The notes beneath the pieces are model-generated. The model was not told the DNA's origin and ran no database searches. It was given only the letters and a program-made list of their open reading frames with translations. DNA of 64,000 nt from CAJCJE01 sp035948315 (GTDB lineage Bacteria > Actinomycetota > Actinomycetes > Mycobacteriales > Pseudonocardiaceae). The stretch lies in the NCBI GenBank assembly GCA_035948315.1, contig DASZJG010000049.1, positions 62,001 through 126,000 on the forward strand. The letters are read 5' to 3'. Positions within the stretch are counted from its first letter, which is position 1; the number at the start of each line of letters is the position of its first letter. The translations under genes were made by a program, and so were the position numbers. Below are positions 48,993-56,939 of this stretch, in pieces.

Positions 48993-50411
48993 GTGTCAGT
49001 TGACTGGTCCAGTGGTGGCCTCGACTTCCACCTCGACCTCCATCCGGCCGAAGGCAGGCGACACGGCCTCGCCGAAGCCGTCCGGCGCGCCATCCGCGAC
49101 GGCCGGCTGGCCGCCGGCACCCGCCTGCCCTCCACCCGCGCCCTCGCCGCCGACCTCGGCCTGGCCAGGGGCACCGTCACGCAAGCGTTTGCCGAACTGG
49201 CCGTCGAGGGCTACCTGCGCGTCCGCCAGGGTGCGGGCACCGTCGTGGTGGGCATGCCCGGCGCGGCCCAACCCCCGCGCGCCGTGCCGCCGCCATCGCC
49301 CCGGCCCGCCCCACGCTGGAACCTGCTGCCCGGCAGACCCGACGTGACCCTGTTCCCGACCACCACCTGGCTGGCCGCGAGCCGTCGCGCGCTGGCCGGC
49401 GCCGTCGCCGCCGACTTCGGCTACGGCGCACCCGAGGGCCATCCCACGCTGCGCAAGGCGCTGGCCGACTATCTCGGCCGGACCAGGGGAGTCGTGGCCG
49501 ACCCGGACGCGATCCTGGTCACCTCCGGGTACAGCCAGTCCCTCGGCCTGCTCGCCGCCGTCCTGCGCGACCTGGGCGAACACCGGGTCGGCTTCGAGAA
49601 CCCGTCGAACGCCGAGTTCCGCAGGGTGATGACCTGGGCGGGCGGCCTGGCCGAGGTCGGCATCCCGGTCGACGGCAAGGGCCTGCGCGTCGAGGCGCTC
49701 GCCGGCCGCCGCGATCTCGGCGCGATGGTCGTCACGCCCGCCCACCAGTACCCGCTGGGCAGCACGCTCGACCCGGCCCGCCGCGCCGAACTGATCGAGT
49801 TCGCGCACGACACCGACACCCTGATCGTCGAGGACGACTACGACGGCGAGTTCCGCTTCGACCGCCAACCCATCGGCGCGTTGCAGGCGCTGGCCCCGGA
49901 GCGGGTCGTCTACGCCGGAACGTCGAGCAAGACGCTGATCCCCGGCCTGCGCATCGCCTGGCTGGTGCTGCCGTCCCGACTGGTCGAGCCGATGCGCGCG
50001 GCCAAACGCCTCGCCGACCGGCACGTCGGGGTGATCGAGTCGCTCACCCTCGCCGAATTCCTCACTGCGGGCCACTACGACCAGCAGGTCCGGCGCGGCC
50101 GAAGCCGCTACCGGTCCCGCCGCGACCGACTGCTCGGCGCGCTGGGTCAGGAGGGCATCACGGTCTGGCCCGACTCGGCAGCGGCCGGCCTGCACATCGT
50201 GCTGCCGCTGCCCGAGCACAGCCCACCCGAGGAGCAGGTGCTCGCCCATCTGGCCAGGCACGCGGTCGGCGTGGACGGCCTCGCCCCGCACTGGCTCGGC
50301 GCTGGATCCGGGACGGGCGGCCTGGTCGTCGGCTACGCGGCCCCGCCAGAGCACGCGTTCGGCCCCGCGGTGCGCGCGCTGATCACCGCGCTCCGCCTGT
50401 GTTGGCGCTGA
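48993..50411 (+). CDS. MocR-type regulator (GntR domain with aminotransferase-like domain)
   Basis: A 472-residue PLP-dependent transcription regulator. Residues about 15-80 are a winged helix of the GntR type (LAEAVRRAIRDGRLAAGTRL, STRALAADLGLARGTVTQAF). A short proline-rich linker (about 88-108) leads to a fold-type I aminotransferase-like domain with FGYGAPEGHPTLRKALADYL, the Asp of the cofactor pocket in VEDDYDGEFRF (about 276) and the PLP lysine in AGTSSKTLIPGLRIAW (about 303-318). Such proteins sense PLP or amines. The GTG at 48993 gives MSVDWSSGGLDFHLDL; one ten codons upstream is possible. It is divergent from the PEP-mutase-family gene, its likely target. Confidence 0.9.
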   Translation: MSVDWSSGGLDFHLDLHPAEGRRHGLAEAVRRAIRDGRLAAGTRLPSTRALAADLGLARGTVTQAFAELAVEGYLRVRQGAGTVVVGMPGAAQPPRAVPPPSPRPAPRWNLLPGRPDVTLFPTTTWLAASRRALAGAVAADFGYGAPEGHPTLRKALADYLGRTRGVVADPDAILVTSGYSQSLGLLAAVLRDLGEHRVGFENPSNAEFRRVMTWAGGLAEVGIPVDGKGLRVEALAGRRDLGAMVVTPAHQYPLGSTLDPARRAELIEFAHDTDTLIVEDDYDGEFRFDRQPIGALQALAPERVVYAGTSSKTLIPGLRIAWLVLPSRLVEPMRAAKRLADRHVGVIESLTLAEFLTAGHYDQQVRRGRSRYRSRRDRLLGALGQEGITVWPDSAAAGLHIVLPLPEHSPPEEQVLAHLARHAVGVDGLAPHWLGAGSGTGGLVVGYAAPPEHAFGPAVRALITALRLCWR

Positions 50412-50432
50412 ATCAGCCCGTGTTGGCGCTGA
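50399..50432 (+). repeat. 13-base direct repeat at the 3' end of the MocR gene
   Basis: GTGTTGGCGCTGA occurs twice, 21 bases apart (50399-50411 and 50420-50432). The first copy contains the stop codon of the MocR gene. It looks like a short tandem duplication at the gene end. Confidence 0.5.
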
Positions 50433-50553
50433 GGAGGTCGCACGGTCGTGCGATCCTGGCCACGTTCCGGCCCGGTCAGGGTGGTTACTGGCCGGTAACG
50501 TGGCGTACGCTTCCCGGAATTCGACAACGCAGTCCCCCAAACCGGGAGAACTC

Positions 50554-52737
50554 GTGATTCTGCGACTCGTCATCGGCCTGGTGATCACCGCTATCGGCCT
50601 GGCCATCGCCGGCCGACGCGTGCTGTGGCTCTACCGGCTGATCCGCTCCGGCCAACCGGTCAGCGGTCGGATCAAGGAACTCGGCCGTCGGCTCAACACC
50701 GAGATCGCCGAGGTCGCCGGCCAGCGCAAGCTGCTCAAGTGGTCGGTACCCGGCGTTGCCCACTTCTTCACCATGTGGGGCTTCCTGATCCTGACCTTCA
50801 CCATCATCGAAACGTGGGGCGACCTGTTCGACCGCGACTTCGCGTTCTGGTGGTTCGGCCACGCCCGCTGGCTCGGGTTCCTGGAAGACTTCTTCACCGT
50901 CGCGGTGCTCGTCGCGCTGGTCACGTTCGGCGTCATGCGCGTCCGCCAGGCCCCGGCCAAGAGCGAGCGCAAGTCGCGGTTCTACGGTTCGCACACCGGT
51001 GCGGCCTGGCTGGTGCTCTACATGATCGCGGGCGTCATGGTCACGCTGCTGATCTACCGAGGCGCCCAGTACGCCACCGGCCACTTCCCGTACGGCCGCA
51101 GCGGCTGGCCGTTCGCGTCCTGGCTGCTCGGCCACGCGTTCAGCGGCTTGGGCATGACCGTCAACGGGATCATCGAGACGGTGTTCGTGCTGGTGAACAT
51201 CGCGGTGATCGTGGGTTTCCTGGTCCTCGTCGTGCACTCCAAGCACCTGCACATCGGCCTCGCCCCGCTCAACGTCGGCGCCAAGCGCCTGCCCGACGCG
51301 CTCGGGCCGCTGCTGCCGATGGAGTCCGGCGGCAAGCCGATCGACTTCGAGGATCCCGGTGAGGACGACGTCTTCGGTCGCGGCAAGATCGAGGACTTCA
51401 CCTGGAAGGGCATGCTCGACTTCGCCACCTGCACCGAGTGCGGTCGCTGCCAGAGCCAGTGCCCCGCCTGGAACACCGGCAAGCCGCTCTCGCCCAAGCT
51501 GGTCATCATGGACCTGCGCGACCACCTCTTCGCCAAGGCCCCGTACCTGATCGGCGGCCAGGAAATGCCGGCAGAGGGTTCGGTCGACATCAAGGTCGGC
51601 GAACGCCACGACCACGGCGTGCCCGAATCCGGCTTCGGCCGCGTCACCGGCTCCGGCCCCGAGCAGGCGGCCCGTCCGCTGGTCGGCACGCTGGAGGAGG
51701 GCGGCGTCATCGACCCGGACGTGCTCTGGTCCTGCACCAGTTGCGGCGCCTGCGTCGAACAGTGCCCGGTCGACATCGAGCACGTCGACCACATCGTCGA
51801 CATGCGCCGCTACCAGGTGCTGATCGAGTCGAACTTCCCGACCGAACTCGGCGGCATGTTCAAGAACCTGGAGAACAAGGGCAACCCCTGGGGCCAGAAC
51901 GCCAAGGACCGTCTCCAGTGGACGGAGGGCCTCGACTTCGAGGTGCCCGTGTTCGACGGCGAACTCGCCGACGACGTCGAGTACCTGTTCTGGGTCGGCT
52001 GCGCTGGCGCGTTCGAGGACCGGGCCCGCAAGACCACCCAGGCCGTCGCCGAACTGCTGCACATGGCCGACGTCAAGTACACGGTGCTCGGCTCCGACGA
52101 GACCTGCACCGGCGACCCGGCCCGCCGCGCCGGCAACGAGTTCCTGTTCCAGATGCTCGCGCAGCAGAACGTCGAGATCCTCAACACCCTGTTCGAGGGC
52201 CGCGAGCCCCTCAAGCGCAAGATCGTGGTCACCTGCCCGCACTGCTTCAACACCATCGGCAACGAGTACCCGCAGGTTGGCGGCGACTACGAGGTCGTGC
52301 ACCACACGCAGTTGCTCAACCGGCTGGTGCGCGAGCGCAGGCTGGTCCCGGTCGCACCGATGGCCGAGGACGTCACCTACCACGACCCGTGCTACCTGGG
52401 CCGGCACAACAAGGTCTACGACGCCCCGCGTGAGCTGGTCGGTGCCTCCGGCGCCAACCTGCGCGAGATGCCCAGGCACGCGGACCGCTCGTTCTGCTGC
52501 GGCGCGGGCGGCGCGCGCATGTGGATGGAGGAGCGGATCGGCAAGCAGATCAACCTGGAACGGGTCGACGAGGCGCTCGGCACCGCGCCCAACAAGATCG
52601 CCACCGGTTGCCCGTTCTGCCGCGTGATGATGACCGACGGCGTGACCGACCGCCAGAGCACCGGCGCGGCCAGCGCGAACCTCGAAGTCGTCGACGTGGC
52701 CCAGCTCCTGCTCACCGCCGTCAAACGCCGCGACTGA
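50554..52737 (+). CDS. membrane Fe-S oxidoreductase (HdrD/GlpC-like, CCG domains)
   Basis: A 727-residue membrane-bound electron carrier. The first 230 residues contain about five membrane segments (first: ILRLVIGLVITAIGLAIAGR), in the layout of the NarI/HdrE-like anchor. Then come two 4Fe-4S ferredoxin motifs, CTECGRCQSQCP (about 293-304) and CTSCGACVEQCP (about 394-405), and two CCG domains with CPHC, DPCYLGRHN, SFCCGAGGARMW and GCPFC, which hold a non-cubane cluster in HdrD-like proteins. The GTG at 50554 follows GGGAG. The same architecture is found in the mycobacterial protein Rv0338c; its donor and acceptor are unknown. The gene is followed by a hairpin terminator. It is a single gene with no partners beside it. 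Confidence 0.9.
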   Translation: MILRLVIGLVITAIGLAIAGRRVLWLYRLIRSGQPVSGRIKELGRRLNTEIAEVAGQRKLLKWSVPGVAHFFTMWGFLILTFTIIETWGDLFDRDFAFWWFGHARWLGFLEDFFTVAVLVALVTFGVMRVRQAPAKSERKSRFYGSHTGAAWLVLYMIAGVMVTLLIYRGAQYATGHFPYGRSGWPFASWLLGHAFSGLGMTVNGIIETVFVLVNIAVIVGFLVLVVHSKHLHIGLAPLNVGAKRLPDALGPLLPMESGGKPIDFEDPGEDDVFGRGKIEDFTWKGMLDFATCTECGRCQSQCPAWNTGKPLSPKLVIMDLRDHLFAKAPYLIGGQEMPAEGSVDIKVGERHDHGVPESGFGRVTGSGPEQAARPLVGTLEEGGVIDPDVLWSCTSCGACVEQCPVDIEHVDHIVDMRRYQVLIESNFPTELGGMFKNLENKGNPWGQNAKDRLQWTEGLDFEVPVFDGELADDVEYLFWVGCAGAFEDRARKTTQAVAELLHMADVKYTVLGSDETCTGDPARRAGNEFLFQMLAQQNVEILNTLFEGREPLKRKIVVTCPHCFNTIGNEYPQVGGDYEVVHHTQLLNRLVRERRLVPVAPMAEDVTYHDPCYLGRHNKVYDAPRELVGASGANLREMPRHADRSFCCGAGGARMWMEERIGKQINLERVDEALGTAPNKIATGCPFCRVMMTDGVTDRQSTGAASANLEVVDVAQLLLTAVKRRD

Positions 52738-52744
52738 GGTTGAA

Positions 52745-52770
52745 CCGGCGCCCTCTGTGGAGGGCGCCGG
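52745..52770. terminator. bidirectional hairpin after the Fe-S reductase gene
   Basis: CCGGCGCCCTC (52745-52755) and GAGGGCGCCGG (52760-52770), perfect, loop TGTG. It separates two convergent genes and is followed by no T-tract. Confidence 0.8.
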
Positions 52771-52782
52771 CTCAGCTACCGG

Positions 52783-53421
52783 TCAGGACAGCAGCGCCCG
52801 ACCCAGCGGCAGTGCCGAACCACCCGTCGCCTGGGACGCCGAACTGAAGAACAGGTAGCCGCCGACCGCGGCGAACACGAACACCACGACCCCACCCACA
52901 TGCAGCACGCCCGCCGACCCCTGCAACGTGCCGATCAGCACCAGCACCAGGGCGAGTTCGATCAGCACGAACAGCAGCGCGTACGCGATCGGCAGCCGCA
53001 GCGTGCCCAGCGTCAACATCCCGACGATGACCAGCCACGAGATCAGGAACAACCCCTGCGTGTCCACTGCCGCCGTCGCGGTGATGCCGAACCAGTTGTG
53101 CGTCAGCCCGAGCACCAACAGCGCGTAGCTGAGCCAGAATCCGGCGAAGATGGCGAACACTCCCGCCACCGCGCTCTGTCCGAGGTTCGCCGCCCAGATC
53201 GAGGCGATGACCAGCCCCAGTCCGGTCGCGGCGATGATGACGGCCAGCGAGGCGCCGACCGCGGTGGCGGGCACATAACCGATCAGGACGAGGCCGAGCG
53301 CGACCGAACCCACGATGAAACTGGGCAGGCCGATCATCATCGGGTCAGCCGGCGGCGCGGCGGGCGCGGCCTGGGCTGCTGCTCGTGGGGAACTTTCGGT
53401 AGTGGCGTCGATGGTCGTCAT
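52783..53421 (-). CDS. GPR1/FUN34/YaaH family acetate transporter
   Basis: A 212-residue membrane protein with six membrane segments in the pattern of the acetate uptake (AceTr/SatP) family. The N-terminal 25 residues are Ala/Pro-rich; the family start DPMMIGLPSFIVGSVALGLV (about 27-46) takes the place of the NPAPLGL motif, and AIFAGFWLSYALLVLGL (about 91-107) is the other conserved part. The ATG at 53421 follows AAGGGAG. It is a single gene between a convergent Fe-S reductase gene and the sdaA operon. Transport of acetate or succinate is the family role; it is not demonstrated here. Confidence 0.85.
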   Translation of the reverse strand: MTTIDATTESSPRAAAQAAPAAPPADPMMIGLPSFIVGSVALGLVLIGYVPATAVGASLAVIIAATGLGLVIASIWAANLGQSAVAGVFAIFAGFWLSYALLVLGLTHNWFGITATAAVDTQGLFLISWLVIVGMLTLGTLRLPIAYALLFVLIELALVLVLIGTLQGSAGVLHVGGVVVFVFAAVGGYLFFSSASQATGGSALPLGRALLS

Positions 53422-53542
53422 GGCGGGCTCCCTTTCGGGCATCCGTACCGCGCCACGGTCGTGGCGACGGCGCTTTTTCGGGTTTACCCGGGGTAGCGCC
53501 GCCAGCCTGTCTCATTTAGAGACGCCAACCGGCCCAATCGAT

Positions 53543-54916
53543 TCAGCACTCGATGACGTTCACTGCGAGCCCGCCCCGCGCCGTCTCCTTGTACTTGACT
53601 TTCATGTCCGCGCCGGTCTCCCGCATCGTCTTGATGACCTTGTCCAGCGACACGAAATGCGTGCCGTCGCCGCGCAACGCCATCCGCGCCGCGCTGATCG
53701 CCTTGATCGACGCGAGCGCGTTGCGCTCGATGCACGGAATCTGCACGAGTCCACCGACCGGGTCGCAGGTCAGGCCCAGGTTGTGTTCCATGGCGATCTC
53801 GGCCGCGTTCTCCACCTGCTGCGGGCTTCCGCCCAACACCTCGCACAACCCGGCCGCCGCCATCGAACAGGCCGACCCGACCTCGCCCTGGCACCCCACC
53901 TCGGCACCCGAGATGGACGCGTTCTCCTTGAACAGCACCCCGATCGCGCCCGCGGTCAGCAGAAACCGCACCACCCCGTCCGCGCTCGCGCCCGGCACGA
54001 ACCGCGTGTAGTAGTGCAGCACGGCCGGCACGATCCCGGCCGCACCGTTGGTCGGCGCCGTCACCACCCGGCCACCCGACGCGTTCTCCTCGTTCACCGC
54101 CAACGCGAACAGGCTCACCCAGTCCAGCACGCGCAGCGGATCGGTCGCGTAGTGCTCGGTGGTCAGCGTGCGGTGCAGTTCGGCAGCCCGCCGCCGCACC
54201 TTCAACCCGCCCGGCAACACTCCGTCGTTCGTACAGCCGCGCTGCACGCAGTCCTGCATGGCCTGCCAGATCTCGCCCAGCTCGACCCGAATCTGCTCCT
54301 CGGCGCGCCAGGACCGCTCGTTGGCCAGCATGACCCCGCTGATCGGCAGTTCGGTCTGGTCACACCGGGCCAGCAGGTCGACCGCGGTCGCGAACGGATA
54401 CGCCACCGGCGTGTCGTCCACCTTGATCCGGTCCGCGCCGGTCGCCGACTCGTCCACCACGAACCCGCCGCCGACCGAGTAATACGTCTTGGCCCGCAAC
54501 ACCTCGCCGGCCTCGTCCAACGCGGTGAACGTCATCCCGTTCGGATGCGCCGGCAGCGAACGCCGCCGGTGCAGTACGAGGTCGGCGTCCGGATCGAAGC
54601 TGATCCGGTGCTCGCCGAGCAGATCGATCGCGTTGTCCTGCCGGATAGCCGCGACGCGCTCGGCCACGCTGTCGGTGTCGACCGTGCGCGGGTCCTCCCC
54701 GGACAGCCCGAGCAGCACCGCGCGGTCGCTGCCGTGCCCGTGCCCGGTCGCTCCCAGCGAGCCGAACAGTTCGGCCCGCACCCTGCGCGTGCGGCCGAGC
54801 AGCCCGCTGTCCCGCAGCCCCGACGCGAACAGTCGAGCCGCCTTCATCGGACCGACCGTGTGCGAACTGGACGGTCCGATGCCGATCTTGAACAGATCGA
54901 AGACGCTGATGGTCAT
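53543..54916 (-). CDS. sdaA: L-serine ammonia-lyase (Fe-S dependent)
   Basis: SdaA deaminates L-serine to pyruvate and ammonia using a [4Fe-4S] cluster. It is a single-chain enzyme of 457 residues with the N-terminal beta domain beginning MTISVFDLFKIGIGPSSSHT (the substrate loop GPSSSHTVGPM) and the alpha domain with the cluster cysteines in GCQGEVGSACSMAAAGL, the TCDPVGGLVQIPCIERNA segment and the C-terminal cysteine in NVIEC, which occupies the active site in the resting enzyme. It starts thirteen bases after the glyA stop and so is the last gene of the riboswitch-controlled gcvH-glyA-sdaA operon. The coupling suggests removal of excess glycine via serine to pyruvate. Confidence 0.94.
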   Translation of the reverse strand: MTISVFDLFKIGIGPSSSHTVGPMKAARLFASGLRDSGLLGRTRRVRAELFGSLGATGHGHGSDRAVLLGLSGEDPRTVDTDSVAERVAAIRQDNAIDLLGEHRISFDPDADLVLHRRRSLPAHPNGMTFTALDEAGEVLRAKTYYSVGGGFVVDESATGADRIKVDDTPVAYPFATAVDLLARCDQTELPISGVMLANERSWRAEEQIRVELGEIWQAMQDCVQRGCTNDGVLPGGLKVRRRAAELHRTLTTEHYATDPLRVLDWVSLFALAVNEENASGGRVVTAPTNGAAGIVPAVLHYYTRFVPGASADGVVRFLLTAGAIGVLFKENASISGAEVGCQGEVGSACSMAAAGLCEVLGGSPQQVENAAEIAMEHNLGLTCDPVGGLVQIPCIERNALASIKAISAARMALRGDGTHFVSLDKVIKTMRETGADMKVKYKETARGGLAVNVIEC

Positions 54917-54929
54917 GCCAACCCCGTGT

Positions 54930-56198
54930 TCACGACAGTCCCGGATACAGCGGATGCGCCTGCGCCAGTGTCGACACCCTGGCCCGCAGCTTCTCCTGCG
55001 CAGGCTCGGACAGCTCCGGCCGCAACGCCGTCGCGATAACGTCCGCGACCTCCCGGAAGTCCGCCTCGGTGAACCCGCGCGTGGCCAACGCGGGCGTGCC
55101 GATGCGCAGGCCGGAGGAGACCATCGGCGGCCTCGGGTCGAACGGCACCGCGTTGCGGTTTACCGTGATGCCGATGTCGTGCAACCGGTCCTCGGCCTGC
55201 TTGCCGTCCAATGTGGACTCACGAAGATCGACGAGCACCAGGTGCACGTCGGTCCCACCGGTCAGCACCCGCACCCCGGCGTCCTGTTCGGCCACCAGTC
55301 GCTCGGCCAGGATCTTCGCCCCGGCCAACGTCCGTGCCTGCCGCTCCCGGAACTCCTCGGACGCCGCGATGCCGAACGCGACCGCCTTGGCGGCGATCAC
55401 GTGCTCCAGCGGACCGCCCTGCTGCCCGGGGAACACCGCCGAGTTCAGCTTCTTCGCGAACGCCTGCCTGGCCAGGATCACCCCGCCCCTCGGCCCGCCG
55501 AGCGTCTTGTGCGTTGTCGTGGTCACCACGTCCGCGTACTCGACCGGGTTCGGGTGCAGGCCCGCCGCGACCAGCCCGGCGAAGTGCGCCATGTCGACCA
55601 GCAGCAGCGCGCCGACCTCGTCGGCGATCGCCCGGAACGCGGCAAAGTCCAGGTGGCGTGGGTAAGCCGACCAACCGGCCACGATCAGCTTGGGTCGGTG
55701 TTGTTTCGCCAGTTCCGCGACTTCCGCCATGTCCACCAGATAGTCCTTTTCGGACACATGATACGCCGCGACCCGGTAGAGCTTGCCGGAGAAGTTCAGC
55801 CGCATGCCGTGCGTGAGATGGCCGCCGTGCGCGAGGTCCAACCCGAGGATCGTGTCACCGGGATCGAGCAGCGCCGCCATGGCCGACGCGTTCGCCTGCG
55901 CACCGGAGTGCGGCTGGACATTCGCGAAATCCGCGTTGAACAGGCCCTTCACCCGGTCGATGGCGATCTGCTCGACCTGGTCGACGAACTCGCACCCGCC
56001 GTAGTAGCGCCGTCCCGGATACCCCTCCGCGTACTTGTTGGTCAGCACGGTGCCCTGCGCCTGCATGACGGCGCGCGGCGCGAAGTTCTCCGACGCGATC
56101 ATCTCCAGCGTGTCGCGCTGCCGCCCCAGTTCGGCATCGACGGCCGCGCTGATCACCGGGTCCACAGCGGAAAGGTCGTCGTTCAACAGGTCGCTCAT
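54930..56198 (-). CDS. glyA: serine hydroxymethyltransferase
   Basis: GlyA interconverts serine and glycine with tetrahydrofolate and PLP. The 422-residue product is full-length: EMIASENFAPRAVMQAQGT (about 32-50), TNKYAEGYPGRRYYGG, ANVQPHSGAQAN, the PLP lysine in TTTTHKTLGGPRGG (about 226-239) and GTPALATRGF near the C terminus. Its ATG overlaps the gcvH stop by four bases, so they are coupled. It lies under the glycine riboswitch upstream of gcvH and thirteen bases before sdaA. The organism may have another glyA elsewhere for the housekeeping role; this copy appears devoted to glycine disposal. Confidence 0.94.
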   Translation of the reverse strand: MSDLLNDDLSAVDPVISAAVDAELGRQRDTLEMIASENFAPRAVMQAQGTVLTNKYAEGYPGRRYYGGCEFVDQVEQIAIDRVKGLFNADFANVQPHSGAQANASAMAALLDPGDTILGLDLAHGGHLTHGMRLNFSGKLYRVAAYHVSEKDYLVDMAEVAELAKQHRPKLIVAGWSAYPRHLDFAAFRAIADEVGALLLVDMAHFAGLVAAGLHPNPVEYADVVTTTTHKTLGGPRGGVILARQAFAKKLNSAVFPGQQGGPLEHVIAAKAVAFGIAASEEFRERQARTLAGAKILAERLVAEQDAGVRVLTGGTDVHLVLVDLRESTLDGKQAEDRLHDIGITVNRNAVPFDPRPPMVSSGLRIGTPALATRGFTEADFREVADVIATALRPELSEPAQEKLRARVSTLAQAHPLYPGLS

Positions 56199-56584
56199 GC
56201 GGCACCACCCTCGGTGAGCTCGACGTACTCGGACGCGGTGAGCAGCCCGCTCGGCGCGCCGGCCAGCGTCACCCGGAACAGCCAGCCGCCCTCGAACGGC
56301 GCGGAATTGATCAACCCAGGCTCGTCCACGACCTCGGCGTTGACCTCGGCCACCGTCCCGCCGACCGGCGAATACAGGTCACTGACCGATTTGGTCGATT
56401 CCAGCTCGCCGCAGATCGAACCCGCCGTGACGGTCTCGCCGACCGCCGGTAGCCCCACGAACACGATGTCCCCGAGCTGGTCGGCGGCGAACGAGGTCAC
56501 CCCGATGGTCGCGGCGTCGCCCGCAACGGCGATCCACTCGTGCTCGGCGGTATAACGAAGATGCTCCGGTGGCACCTCGGCCAT
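56195..56584 (-). CDS. gcvH: glycine cleavage system H protein
   Basis: GcvH is the lipoyl shuttle of the glycine cleavage system. The 129-residue product has the family layout: LRYTAEHEWIAVAGDAATIG at the start, GDIVFVGLPAVGE, the lipoylated lysine in ELESTKSVSDLYSP (about residue 64) and EPGLINSAPFEGGWLFRV near the end. The ATG at 56584 follows AAGGAG. It is the first gene after the tandem glycine riboswitch; glyA overlaps its end. GcvT and GcvP are not in the window. Confidence 0.95.
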   Translation of the reverse strand: MAEVPPEHLRYTAEHEWIAVAGDAATIGVTSFAADQLGDIVFVGLPAVGETVTAGSICGELESTKSVSDLYSPVGGTVAEVNAEVVDEPGLINSAPFEGGWLFRVTLAGAPSGLLTASEYVELTEGGAA

Positions 56585-56601
56585 GGCAGGCTCCTTGGTA
56601 G

Positions 56602-56619
56602 TGGGCACCGCAGTGCCCA
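56602..56619 (-). promoter_or_regulatory. hairpin between the glycine riboswitch and the gcvH ribosome site
   Basis: On the minus strand TGGGCAC (TGCG) GTGCCCA forms a seven-base perfect hairpin thirteen bases downstream of the riboswitch core and about ten bases upstream of AAGGAG. It could be the expression platform, or only a spacer structure. Confidence 0.4.
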
Positions 56620-56631
56620 ACCGCAAAAGCC

Positions 56632-56811
56632 TCCCACTCTGTCATTGGCCTGAGAGCTTCACCGTCGCCGATCTGGTCGACGGTTTGCACCGTGGGCGAG
56701 ACGCACGGGCGCCTCTTTTCAGAGTTGCCTCCCTCGCGCGGTAGGTGGGCCTGAGAGTTTCCCGGGAGGTGTTGCTCCTTCGGCGCCACGGCGGACCGTG
56801 GACTCTCCCGC
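56632..56811 (-). ncRNA. tandem glycine riboswitch upstream of gcvH-glyA-sdaA
   Basis: A two-aptamer glycine riboswitch on the minus strand. Aptamer I reads GCGGGAGAGTCC at its 5' end (56811), CGCCGAAGGAGCAA in the core and GGGAAACTCTCAGGCCC at its 3' end. After a short linker aptamer II follows with GCAACTCTGAAAAGAGGCGC, a core CCCACGGTGCAAACC that departs from the consensus CCGAAGGNGCAA, and GTGAAGCTCTCAGGCC, ending with ACAGAGTGGG at about 56632. It ends 48 bases before the gcvH start. Known glycine riboswitches of this type turn genes on when glycine is high. The identification is firm from the conserved motifs. Confidence 0.9.
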
Positions 56812-56886
56812 GCAAGATCGATGGCGTATTCAGTTGTTCCTCTCCGCCGAACGCTAGGTCCAGGCCACGAGAGGTGTCAAGCAAGC

Positions 56887-56916
56887 CGGTCCGGCGGACG
56901 CGCATCCGCCGGACCG
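56887..56916 (-). terminator. hairpin after the geosmin synthase gene
   Basis: CGGTCCGGCGGA (56887-56898) and TCCGCCGGACCG (56905-56916), perfect, loop CGCGCA, starting 24 bases past the stop of the minus-strand gene at 56940. Confidence 0.75.
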
Positions 56917-56939
56917 ACAACCAGGGCGACTCGCCGTCG

